Source: Oscillospiraceae bacterium (lineage in GTDB: Bacteria > Bacillota > Clostridia > Oscillospirales > CAG-272). Taken from it: a DNA stretch of 64,000 bases. The stretch's first letter is position 1. Each line of letters begins with the position of its first letter. The position numbers and the translations under genes were made by a program. The notes below the pieces were generated by a model. It did no database searches. It worked only from the letters and a program-made list of their open reading frames with translations, and was not told where the DNA came from. The DNA lies in the NCBI GenBank assembly GCA_015064355.1, contig SVSJ01000009.1, positions 1-64,000 of the forward strand, written 5' to 3'. Of this stretch, positions 8,063-15,972 are shown one piece after another.

Positions 8063-9571
8063 TTATTCGGTTGTTTCTGCAGGAGCGGTGGTTTCCTCGG
8101 GTTCTTCTTCAGCCACACCGAAGTTTTCTCTCATTATTTCGGTAGCAGCCATCATTTTTTCCTTGAAATCCAGAGTCCATTCCTCGTTCTCAATACTTGA
8201 GCGCACAAGATTGTACGTGGCGTCGGCTATCTCCGGGTACGCCTTGCCAAATGTGAGGCCAAAGTCGAATGTTGCCGTATCAAGTATTATATCAAGCATA
8301 TTCACAGAGCCGTTATCACGTAGCACGTATGTCATATTATATTCAACGAACTCATCGTGAATATATCCGTGAGACGCGGCGTTGAGTGCCATAAGTGTAA
8401 GAGATACCATCTCCGTATTGCTGTGGTTTATAGGCACCGCAAACATCAAATGATCACTTGACATAACCGTGCGGTAGCTGTTGCTGTTTTCTCCGCAGGG
8501 CAAGGGTGCCACACCCCACTGTACCTCTGAATTGACCATCCAGTCCAGCACGTGGAGCTTTTCGACCATAAACAAGGTTTTCCCTGCGGCAAAGTCTTGC
8601 ACTACGCCGTCTGCCACACCAATTTGAACAGCGGGATCGGAATACATGGCACGAAGATTCTCCACCGTTTTTGCTGCGGTTTCGGGCTTGTATCCAATGA
8701 TTGGAGTTTTTCTTTCCTTTGCGATAATATAATCGTTGCCTGCCGACTTGAACACAATATCAATAAACTCGTTTGAGGAAAGATTTGTTGTAAGTGTATT
8801 GTAGGAGCCTATCTGACTTATAACCTCGGTGTATTCAAGAAGCTTATCCCATGTCCAGTTGTTTCCGGCAACTGCGGAATAGATCTCGTCAGGCTCAAAT
8901 CCACCTTCACGAAGAATATCCGCATTCAGATAAACGGCAGGATATGACTTCGGGTTAAGAGATGCATCTCCTGCCACGGCGTATGTAGCGTATCCCGCAG
9001 AGGTAGCATCGGAGGACGACTGGTTGAAGTAAGGCTTGTCAAGATCAAAATAAGGCATGGTCTGAATATCCACAAGGGCTTTCATCACCTGGAATTTGCC
9101 AACATATGAGGATGGGATCATCAAAAGGTCGCTGTAATATGCACCGGACAAAACAGAGCGCTCCATTCTGTCAAGTATTGCATCTGCACTCTCGTTTGTG
9201 GTAATGAGATTCACATTGAGAAGGTCCTCCACAGTTGCGTTTCTTTCGGCTGCAAGGCGGGATACAACGGATGCTGTGTCGTCGGGAGAAATATAATCAA
9301 TAGACGGAGTTGAGATAAAGAAGGTCTCTCCGGCGTAGTCAGCCTTCGGCAGCTCAGAAAGAAGCTTCTCAGCCAGCGCTCTGCCGTCTGTTGGATCATC
9401 GAATTTATTGTATTCTGCAAACTCGTGGTGCGCCATGGTCTGCTCCGCCTCTGTGTCAACAGGCAGATCCTCCCATACGGGTGTGTCGTGTATCACGATC
9501 AGTCCGCAGGAGACCGCAGAAAACATCATGGATAAGGCAAGAAGCGCTGCAAATAACGGTTTATATCTCAT
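8063..9571 (-). CDS. Extracellular solute-binding lipoprotein 2
   Basis: A 502-residue lipoprotein: signal peptide MRYKPLFAALLALSMMFSAVSC with lipobox SAVSC, then an acidic linker and a large periplasmic-binding-protein-like domain. General layout and sequence style resemble the lipoprotein at 4082-5668 and family 1 binding proteins. The C-terminus ends in a Glu/Thr/Pro tail (EEPEETTAPAETTE). The ATG at 9571 follows CGGAG at 8 nt; an upstream in-frame start lacks this. No transporter genes are next to it. Ligand unknown; an oligosaccharide is the default guess. Confidence 0.72.
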   Translation of the reverse strand: MRYKPLFAALLALSMMFSAVSCGLIVIHDTPVWEDLPVDTEAEQTMAHHEFAEYNKFDDPTDGRALAEKLLSELPKADYAGETFFISTPSIDYISPDDTASVVSRLAAERNATVEDLLNVNLITTNESADAILDRMERSVLSGAYYSDLLMIPSSYVGKFQVMKALVDIQTMPYFDLDKPYFNQSSSDATSAGYATYAVAGDASLNPKSYPAVYLNADILREGGFEPDEIYSAVAGNNWTWDKLLEYTEVISQIGSYNTLTTNLSSNEFIDIVFKSAGNDYIIAKERKTPIIGYKPETAAKTVENLRAMYSDPAVQIGVADGVVQDFAAGKTLFMVEKLHVLDWMVNSEVQWGVAPLPCGENSNSYRTVMSSDHLMFAVPINHSNTEMVSLTLMALNAASHGYIHDEFVEYNMTYVLRDNGSVNMLDIILDTATFDFGLTFGKAYPEIADATYNLVRSSIENEEWTLDFKEKMMAATEIMRENFGVAEEEPEETTAPAETTE

Positions 9572-9772
9572 TATGAAGCTCCGTTCATTGATAATTTTCG
9601 GATAAATCGGCATTATATGACAGGCGGGAAATGGGAAATACTGTTTTCCCTTCCATGGTACATATTACCGCTTAAAATTGGGTGGTATTTATGGTATAAT
9701 AGTGTTACCGGATGAGCTCCTTTCCACTTTTCGAGCCGCCGGCAACAGTGCGGATAAACTGTAACTTAACCC

Positions 9773-9789
9773 GCAGTGATATTCACTGC
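9773..9789 (+). other. Leader hairpin before the SleB-like gene
   Basis: GCAGTGA-TAT-TCACTGC, a perfect 7-bp stem ending 5 nt before the GGAGG site at 9795. It may modulate translation or be bound by a regulator. A -10 like TATAAT is at 9695-9700 about 100 bp before the start; no matching -35 was found. Confidence 0.35.
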
Positions 9790-9803
9790 AGATTGGAGGA
9801 ATG

Positions 9804-10700
9804 ATGAAAAAAACACTCAGACTTTTGATCGTCTCACTTGTTGTGCTCACGGTGCTTGTACCGCACAGCGCGGTTTTGGCTAAAACCACATATCAAGACT
9901 ATACCTCCGGCAGATTTATCGGAAACACGATGATAAGTCGCGGTCAGCTAAAGAGATCCGGGGTACGGGTCGTTATTGACGGCTTCGATTACGAAGGAGA
10001 GGTACTTACTCTTAAAGATACAGCATACGTAGGACTGAGAGAATTCTCTTGCCTTGCTGACAATTCTGTGGTGTGGTGGGACAGTTCAAGTGAAACTGCC
10101 CACGTATCTACAAGCTCACTTGACTTGACCGCCCCTCGTGATCAATACTACATTGATGCAAACGGACGTATTCTCTGGTGCGCATACGGCAATTTCATTC
10201 AAAACGGCGTTATGTACGTTCCCTTGATCCAGATTGCCCACGCATTCGGGTTCGATTACGAATATTCCCCAACAGATCACACCACTTATCTGACAAGGGT
10301 TCGCGGTGCAATCATTTCCGGAGACGATTTCTATAATCAAAACGACCTGTACTGGCTTTCAAAGATAATTCACGCCGAATCCAGAGGAGAACCCCTCATC
10401 GGCAAGCTTGCAGTTGGTAACGTAGTTCTCAACCGCGTTGATTCCGACGAGTTCCCGGACACGATCTACGACGTGATCTTTGACCGCAAAAACGGCGTCC
10501 AGTTCAGCCCTACAGCTGACGGAGCAATCAATCTGACCGCAGGTGAGGAGTCGATTCTCGCAGCAAAGCTTTGCCTTGAGGATACGCGTCTGTCCGACAG
10601 CATATTGTATTTCCTTAACCAAAAGCTTGCCACAAGCTTCTGGATCGTCTACAACTGTGATTACGTTGTTTCAATAGGCTGTCACGATTTCTACTCGTGA
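9804..10700 (+). CDS. SleB-type cell wall hydrolase with copper-amine-oxidase-like domain
   Basis: A 298-residue exported protein. Residues 1-26 are a signal peptide ending AVLA. Residues about 45-165 resemble the copper amine oxidase N-terminal fold found on many Clostridia exoproteins (GLREFSCL..NGVMYVPLIQIAHAFG). Residues about 180-298 are the SleB/hydrolase 2 domain, with YWLSKIIHAESRGEPLIGKLA holding the catalytic Glu, then AVGNVVLNRV and GVQFSP. The family cleaves cortex or vegetative peptidoglycan as a lytic transglycosylase. The second of two ATGs is chosen because GGAGG touches the first. It converges on the glycosyltransferase gene with only 5 bp between stops. Confidence 0.85.
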   Translation: MKKTLRLLIVSLVVLTVLVPHSAVLAKTTYQDYTSGRFIGNTMISRGQLKRSGVRVVIDGFDYEGEVLTLKDTAYVGLREFSCLADNSVVWWDSSSETAHVSTSSLDLTAPRDQYYIDANGRILWCAYGNFIQNGVMYVPLIQIAHAFGFDYEYSPTDHTTYLTRVRGAIISGDDFYNQNDLYWLSKIIHAESRGEPLIGKLAVGNVVLNRVDSDEFPDTIYDVIFDRKNGVQFSPTADGAINLTAGEESILAAKLCLEDTRLSDSILYFLNQKLATSFWIVYNCDYVVSIGCHDFYS

Positions 10701-10705
10701 TAAAA

Positions 10706-11446
10706 TCAAAGCTTAAGGGTTTTAACTCTTTTTTTGATCTTTCTCACATCTTCGAGCATTTTTATGCTGTCACGGAGAAGGCTTACTTTTGATTCGCCGT
10801 GATTGATAATCGTCACGGGGAATTCGGAAACCGTGCATCCCATTTTATCGGCAATCATTAACACTTCAAGGTCAAATGCCCATCCGCACACCTGACACAA
10901 AGGGAAAATCCGGCGTGCAATGTCGCCCTTAAACATCTTGATGCCGCATTGGGAGTCACTGTGCTTGAAGCCGGCAACAACGGACAGAGCCTTCATATAG
11001 GTCTTGGACGCAAGCTTTCTCATAAATGTGTAGCCGTTGTATCCGTCCTTGCCTATTGCTCTTGACCCTATAACGATGTCGGAGCCTTTCGACATTATTT
11101 CACTGAGCATTTCCACAATAACGTCGCAGCCGTATGCACGGTCGCAGTCGGTAAACAGAACATAATCGCCCCTCGACTGCATTACACCCAGACGGACTGC
11201 CATTCCCTTGCCGGAATTCTTCTCGGCTGTATAAACGATCACGTTACCGTGGTTCAGCTTTGCCTCATCTGTCCACGCACGTACAAGATCACCGCAGCCG
11301 TCACGGGAGCCGTCATCGGAAAAGATAATTTCATATTCAAACGAGAGAGCCTCTGCGGCAGACTCCAGCTTGGTCGTAAGATCAACTGCGCAGTTTACAG
11401 CATTGGCTTTTTCGTTATACATGGGGATTATTACAGAAAACAACAT
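10706..11446 (-). CDS. Family 2 glycosyltransferase (polyprenyl-phosphate type)
   Basis: A 246-residue cytoplasmic or membrane-associated GT2 enzyme. It starts with FSVIIPMYNE, then IIFSDDGSRDG, the metal-binding region FTDCDRAYG, and a late SQCGIKMFKGDIAR. The pattern is that of dolichol- or polyprenyl-phosphate sugar transferases such as DPM1. It has no C-terminal membrane anchor. It is the last gene of a tight operon (3 bp after the methyltransferase). The acceptor is probably undecaprenyl phosphate; the sugar is unknown. Confidence 0.85.
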   Translation of the reverse strand: MLFSVIIPMYNEKANAVNCAVDLTTKLESAAEALSFEYEIIFSDDGSRDGCGDLVRAWTDEAKLNHGNVIVYTAEKNSGKGMAVRLGVMQSRGDYVLFTDCDRAYGCDVIVEMLSEIMSKGSDIVIGSRAIGKDGYNGYTFMRKLASKTYMKALSVVAGFKHSDSQCGIKMFKGDIARRIFPLCQVCGWAFDLEVLMIADKMGCTVSEFPVTIINHGESKVSLLRDSIKMLEDVRKIKKRVKTLKL

Positions 11447-11449
11447 AGT

Positions 11450-12346
11450 TTATTCCACCTTAAAAATCATATAGTTTGTGTCTAAAGTTATATCAAGTTT
11501 TTCTTGTGAATAGAGTCGCTCCCTGCCCGCCTCCGTGGTCTTATAATAAAAGGGTGTCATTACGAACAGGTTTCTTATATCGTCGTTGCACTGAATCTCA
11601 GTTTTATATGTCAGTCTATCGCGGCAGATCTCCGAGAAACCTTCATGGGAGACAGGGTCAAATTCCGAAATGTGCACGTCATCGTAGATCAGCTTTCGCA
11701 TCTCCATAAGGTGCTCACGTCCCGACGCCACAACTGCAAGGATGCCGCCCGGCTTAAGTATCCTCAAAACCTCATCCCAGGCGATCGGCGCAAACATACT
11801 GACCGCTACACTCACAGAATGATCCCTCACAGGCAAGTGGAAGATATTGGCCGGCATGAAGTACGCCTGCGCATCAGCGTCAAGCATCTCGCCGATCCCG
11901 CCTGATGACATCATTCCCTTTGAACGTGCAAGACGTGAGGCATACACCGCACCGTGCTTTGATGCGTCAAATCCCAAAGACAGCACCGGTTTGTTCTTCA
12001 ACTTCGCAAGGCAGGAGGTTATATTGCAGGTGTGGTATCCCTCTCCCGAGCCCATGTCGCACAGGACAACAGTCTCTTCTTCGGGCATATGCTCGGCAAT
12101 AAGCTCCGCAAACTTTTCACTTATGGGGGAGTAATAATCGCCTGAGAGGAAGTCTACCCTCGCCTTTACCATAAGCTGCTCATCACCTGTACGGGCATTT
12201 TTCTCTTTTCCCGGTGGCAGGAGATTTACGTACCCTTGTTTTGCCACGTCAAAGGAGTGACGGTTTTCGCAAACAAGGCTTTTTTCAATACGTTTCAGCT
12301 TTCCGCCGCAAACCGGGCATTTGATTATTGATAAAATATCTGTCAT
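11450..12346 (-). CDS. rlmA: 23S rRNA (guanine-N1)-methyltransferase, RlmA family
   Basis: A 298-residue SAM-dependent methyltransferase. The N-terminal zinc ribbon CPVCGG..LVCENRHSFD, followed by KQGYVNLL, is specific for RlmA (G745) and TlrB (G748) enzymes. The Rossmann motif I is VVLCDMGSGEGYHT, and FAPIAWDEVLRILKPGG follows. It modifies helix 35 of 23S rRNA; G745 versus G748 cannot be decided, and a TlrB-like role would touch tylosin resistance. It sits 3 bp after the sortase gene and 3 bp before the glycosyltransferase. Confidence 0.87.
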   Translation of the reverse strand: MTDILSIIKCPVCGGKLKRIEKSLVCENRHSFDVAKQGYVNLLPPGKEKNARTGDEQLMVKARVDFLSGDYYSPISEKFAELIAEHMPEEETVVLCDMGSGEGYHTCNITSCLAKLKNKPVLSLGFDASKHGAVYASRLARSKGMMSSGGIGEMLDADAQAYFMPANIFHLPVRDHSVSVAVSMFAPIAWDEVLRILKPGGILAVVASGREHLMEMRKLIYDDVHISEFDPVSHEGFSEICRDRLTYKTEIQCNDDIRNLFVMTPFYYKTTEAGRERLYSQEKLDITLDTNYMIFKVE

Positions 12347-12349
12347 TTT

Positions 12350-13285
12350 TCAGTCTTCTATAGCGCTAATAAGTTTTGCCTGAAGAGCATATCTTGTAAA
12401 GTACTCACGGTTGGTACAGGTGGACAAGGTCAGCACTCTGTCCTCTTCCGTGAATATAGCGTCGCTGTAGCATCGTGAATTATTCTTCATGGCATTTGTA
12501 AATTCAAGAAACTCTTTCGTGGACTTAAAGTGAGTTTTATAGTAATTGTAATCGTATCTGGTCTCAAACACCGCGAATGGCTGGTACACATATATTCCGT
12601 GATAAGTGTAAACAATTATCTGAGTGGAATTAAAAAAGTTCTGGTTCAAGAACATTTCGATATCGTGGAACATATCCTCGCCACCGGTCATAAGATTGTG
12701 TCCGTAGAACACCGTGTTCATATTATCCGTAAGCTTGTCTGAACAGCGGTAATCAGCGAATATTGACCCAAGAGGCGAATAGCTGCCGTTATAGGCGTGG
12801 TTGAGGTAATAATCATTGTTTGAGGCCTGTGCTATGGGATAATCTATGCTTGTTCCGCTTATACTTATCCAGCCGTAGATATCCTTGTTAATTTCCCGAA
12901 GGGAGTCTATGCTGGCGCGGACCTTCATAAGTGCGGTGCTTGTTTCGTGGGAAATATCGGGAGGGGTAGGCTCGGCCTCCGGTGTCTGTCCTTCAAGCCT
13001 TGCGGTTATGCTAAGCTCCGAGGCATATCCAAAGTCACGGTCAAGCTTGCTTACTGCACGGGTGTCACCATTAACGATAATAATAAAATCATCGTCCGGA
13101 AACATTCCCTTAAGCTCGCCGTAAAGGTCGTTACCTCTTTTTCGCTCTGATATATCAAGCACAAACTTAACTGCACTTACAATAAATATTACAGAGAAAA
13201 GACAGAGCAGTACTATTCTGACAGCGCCCAGGGCACGCTTCCCTTTCGGCTTCTGAACAGCCTCCTCGTTAACATTTACTTCCAT
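12350..13285 (-). CDS. srtB: Class B sortase (first of two)
   Basis: A 311-residue membrane-anchored cysteine transpeptidase. One N-terminal membrane helix (about residues 22-42) is followed by a linker and the sortase fold: IYGWISISGTSIDYPI, the catalytic His in VFYGHNL, the catalytic Cys in LTLSTCT and the Arg in FTRYALQAKL. TLSTC and the helix-rich insertion point to class B. AAAGGT lies before the ATG at 13285. It heads an operon with rlmA and GT2. No substrate with a sorting signal is next to it, so its target must lie elsewhere, unlike the second sortase at 59971. Confidence 0.9.
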   Translation of the reverse strand: MEVNVNEEAVQKPKGKRALGAVRIVLLCLFSVIFIVSAVKFVLDISERKRGNDLYGELKGMFPDDDFIIIVNGDTRAVSKLDRDFGYASELSITARLEGQTPEAEPTPPDISHETSTALMKVRASIDSLREINKDIYGWISISGTSIDYPIAQASNNDYYLNHAYNGSYSPLGSIFADYRCSDKLTDNMNTVFYGHNLMTGGEDMFHDIEMFLNQNFFNSTQIIVYTYHGIYVYQPFAVFETRYDYNYYKTHFKSTKEFLEFTNAMKNNSRCYSDAIFTEEDRVLTLSTCTNREYFTRYALQAKLISAIED

Positions 13286-13437
13286 AAATACCTTTCGTAT
13301 TGCCGTTTCAGGTTTGCACGACAAAAATCTCAACTAAAAAATTTAAACATACACTATTATTATACTCCTTCTGCGAGAATTCCGCAAGAGTTATTTGATT
13401 ATTAATTCACTGTTTACATTTTATCCCAAAGATTTTG

Positions 13438-13466
13438 TGGACTTTTTTTTGCGCGAATGATATAAT
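13438..13466 (+). promoter_or_regulatory. Putative promoter of the phosphoesterase gene
   Basis: A perfect -10 TATAAT (13461-13466) with a weak -35 TGGACT 17 bp upstream. Confidence 0.45.
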
Positions 13467-13515
13467 AAACACACTCACAACAGAAAGAACGGTAGAAAAT
13501 TTGAAAAATAAATCA

Positions 13516-14322
13516 ATGGGCAAAAAGCTTACAGTGTTTCTCGGTATTTGCGCTGTGCTTATTATCCTCTTTGGTGTGGCGTTCTATGACGGGCTTGTCA
13601 CAAGGTACTATACCCTCACCTCCCCTTTCACAGAGAACGAGCACACCTATGTGGTAATAACAGACCTTCACTCCACTTATTACGGCAAAAACCAGGAAAA
13701 GCTTGTTAAAAAGATCAATGATGCAGCACCCGAAGCCATATTCCTTATTGGGGATATTTCAGAGGACAGTCGTCCTTTTGACGGCACCGCCGCCCTCCTT
13801 TCCCAGATCACAGAACAATACCCCTGCTACTACGTTACAGGCAACCACGAACGGTGGGTAAACTATACGGATGACATCAAAAAACATTTCGAGGAATACG
13901 GTGTCACGGTTCTTGACGGAGAGGGAGTGGATCTCGGCGACGGAATACGTCTCCACGGAATTGACGATCCGTTATTTTTCGACAGCGATTTGGAATTCTT
14001 CTCGGCACTTGAGGACTTGTCCACGTCAGACAGCACATTTGATATCCTCCTGTCACACCGTCCTGAATACGCGAAGATGTACGCCTCTCTCGGCTTTGAT
14101 CTTACCCTTTGCGGCCACGCTCACGGGGGACAGGTAAGAATACCACTCATACTGAACGGACTTTACGCCCCACACCAAGGATTCTTCCCGGAGTTCGCGG
14201 GGGGTGAGTATGAAATAGACTCACGTCACGTTATCGTCAGCAGAGGTCTGATGATCGACGATCTGCCGAGGATTTTTAATCCACCGGAGCTTCTTGTGAT
14301 CAAAGTTACCGGCGAGAACTGA
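13516..14322 (+). CDS. Membrane-anchored metallophosphoesterase (YaeI-like)
   Basis: A 268-residue protein with one N-terminal membrane helix (about residues 5-25) and an outward calcineurin-like phosphoesterase domain. All metal-ligand motifs are present: DLHST, FLIGDISED, VTGNHE, LLSHRPE and CGHAHGGQ. This is the YaeI/YkuE branch, whose members hydrolyse lipid-A-precursor-like or other phosphodiesters; the substrate is not known. The ATG at 13516 has no good ribosome-binding site; a TTG at 13501 is the alternative. It stands alone. Confidence 0.85.
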   Translation: MGKKLTVFLGICAVLIILFGVAFYDGLVTRYYTLTSPFTENEHTYVVITDLHSTYYGKNQEKLVKKINDAAPEAIFLIGDISEDSRPFDGTAALLSQITEQYPCYYVTGNHERWVNYTDDIKKHFEEYGVTVLDGEGVDLGDGIRLHGIDDPLFFDSDLEFFSALEDLSTSDSTFDILLSHRPEYAKMYASLGFDLTLCGHAHGGQVRIPLILNGLYAPHQGFFPEFAGGEYEIDSRHVIVSRGLMIDDLPRIFNPPELLVIKVTGEN

Positions 14323-14373
14323 CAATTAAGTAAAAAAAAGCCACTCTTGTAGCTGGATTACCCTCGTTTTCAC

Positions 14374-14402
14374 TTGACATGACCGCAATTTTATGTTATT
14401 AT
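14374..14402 (+). promoter_or_regulatory. Promoter of the PH-like membrane protein gene
   Basis: TTGACA and TATTAT with 17 bp between them, about 50 nt before the AGGAG site and ATG. Confidence 0.75.
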
Positions 14403-14458
14403 GTATTATTGAAAACAGATGACTCTACGTCATAATAAAATATTCACAGGAGAGTTTT

Positions 14459-15256
14459 ATGGAAACCAAAAGAAATCTCAAATATTTCATAGCCCCCCCA
14501 CTTTCCATTGTTGCGCTTATCGGTTGGGTAATCGTAGCTGCTGGTGGTATTCTGCTTGCTACAGGAATCAAAGACCTTACATTCATTTCAATCATCGTTT
14601 GTATCGTTGGTGTTTCCTTCGTGATCTTCGGCTCCGGCGGAAAGTCTAATGATACCGATATCGAATTCAACATATCCGAACGCATCAAGAACCTCCAGGA
14701 ACTTTCCGAAAAGAAGTTTGAAGTTTACGAGAAGAACTTCCTCAAGATGCTCCAGCCTGTTAACCTCCGCGGTTATGATTTTGAAGCAAAAGAAGAACCC
14801 CTTTACTACAAGAAGGGTGCTGACGGTGTTAACCGTACAAACTACTTCATGGGCTGCAATGTTATCTTCACCAGCGAAAAGATCTACATTTACGGCAGAC
14901 GCTTCTCTCTCATTGACGAAGCTATCGACGAAACTATCACCGCTACATACTTCTTCAACGAGCTTAAGAATGCTACTATCGAAGAAAAGATCTACGAATA
15001 CGAAAAGAAAGACCGCAAGTATCAGGTTAAGTACTACGTATTCTCCATTAACAAGATGGATGACACCCCTGCTCTTCAGATGTGCGTTGACTACGGTGCA
15101 GATATTGACAAGTACACAGATCAGATCTCCCGTGCTATCGTAACAAGAAAGAAAGAGCTTGAAAAGAGAGCTGCTGAAGCTGCGATCCGCCGCGCCGAAT
15201 TCAAGGCAAAGCTTGAAGCTGAAAAGGCTGCCATCGTTAATGATACAAACGAGTGA
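14459..15256 (+). CDS. Hypothetical two-helix membrane protein with coiled-coil tail
   Basis: Not recognised as a named family. The 265-residue protein has two membrane helices (about 14-35 and 40-58), an acidic cytoplasmic segment, a central mixed domain (about 95-215) with alternating hydrophobic strands (NVIFTSEKIYIYGRRFSLI) that could be PH-like, and a charged C-terminal helix rich in Lys/Glu/Ala. AGGAG precedes the ATG. It has its own promoter and terminator, so it is monocistronic. Function unknown. Confidence 0.7.
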   Translation: METKRNLKYFIAPPLSIVALIGWVIVAAGGILLATGIKDLTFISIIVCIVGVSFVIFGSGGKSNDTDIEFNISERIKNLQELSEKKFEVYEKNFLKMLQPVNLRGYDFEAKEEPLYYKKGADGVNRTNYFMGCNVIFTSEKIYIYGRRFSLIDEAIDETITATYFFNELKNATIEEKIYEYEKKDRKYQVKYYVFSINKMDDTPALQMCVDYGADIDKYTDQISRAIVTRKKELEKRAAEAAIRRAEFKAKLEAEKAAIVNDTNE

Positions 15257-15288
15257 TCGGACACCCCGACCGCAAATTCATAAAAATC

Positions 15289-15327
15289 AAGGGAAATGCT
15301 CCGGCCTCGGAACTTTTCCCTTTTTTT
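15289..15327 (+). terminator. Terminator of the PH-like membrane protein gene
   Basis: AAGGGAA..CCG-GCCT-CGG..TTTTCCCTT followed by TTTTTG. Confidence 0.7.
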
Positions 15328-15361
15328 GTCGTCTTATATATTAGAACGGAGGTGTATGACT

Positions 15362-15925
15362 ATGAAAAAATTTCTGATTTTTGCCCTTCTCGCTGTTTTG
15401 CTTATCTCAACCGTTTCGTGCAGAAAAACAGATCCTGCTGCGCTATCAAATAATTCCGGTGTGGGCAGATATTCCGATGACGGAGAGGATGTCCTCCACT
15501 ACCCTGTCAAATATGTGTACACCTACAGGCTGAGTATGGGCGGTGACTACCCCGAGCTTATAACTATCTCCTCCCGCGCCGAGCTCCTTGAGTATATCGG
15601 TAACAACTCGGACGTATATAACTTCGAGCAGTCCTGGTATTCCGTTAGCTTTTACGATGCGGTCACTGAGTATACAGAGGATTTCTTCAAAACCAAATCC
15701 CTTGTTATGGCTGTGATCTATGAACCAAGCGAATCATACACTCACAGCGTCAAGCAGATCAGCAAAACCGACCGGGGATACACCATTGACGTTATCAGAT
15801 TCATTCCCGAAGTCGCAACCGACGTTGAAGCCCTATGGCACATTATAGTTGAAGTGCCTAAAACAAGCGCTATACTGTCTGACACAAATGCCATATCCAT
15901 AAATGTGGAAAGCAAGTCCAAATAA
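15362..15925 (+). CDS. Small hypothetical lipoprotein
   Basis: A 187-residue exported lipoprotein. The signal peptide MKKFLIFALLAVLLISTVSC ends in lipobox STVSC. The mature part has no recognised domain; it is rich in Tyr, Ser and Asp. GGAGG lies 9 nt before the ATG at 15362; the ATG two codons earlier is too close. It converges on the large glycosidase-like gene and shares a two-way terminator with it. Confidence 0.65.
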   Translation: MKKFLIFALLAVLLISTVSCRKTDPAALSNNSGVGRYSDDGEDVLHYPVKYVYTYRLSMGGDYPELITISSRAELLEYIGNNSDVYNFEQSWYSVSFYDAVTEYTEDFFKTKSLVMAVIYEPSESYTHSVKQISKTDRGYTIDVIRFIPEVATDVEALWHIIVEVPKTSAILSDTNAISINVESKSK

Positions 15926-15933
15926 TAAAGAAA

Positions 15934-15972
15934 ACCGTCCTCCGAGAAAAAACGGAAGACGGTATTTTTTTA
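15934..15972. terminator. Bidirectional terminator
   Basis: ACCGTCCTCCG and CGGAAGACGGT form a stem flanked by AAAGAAAA on the left and ATTTTTTTAT on the right. It serves the converging lipoprotein (+) and glycosidase-like (-) genes. Confidence 0.75.
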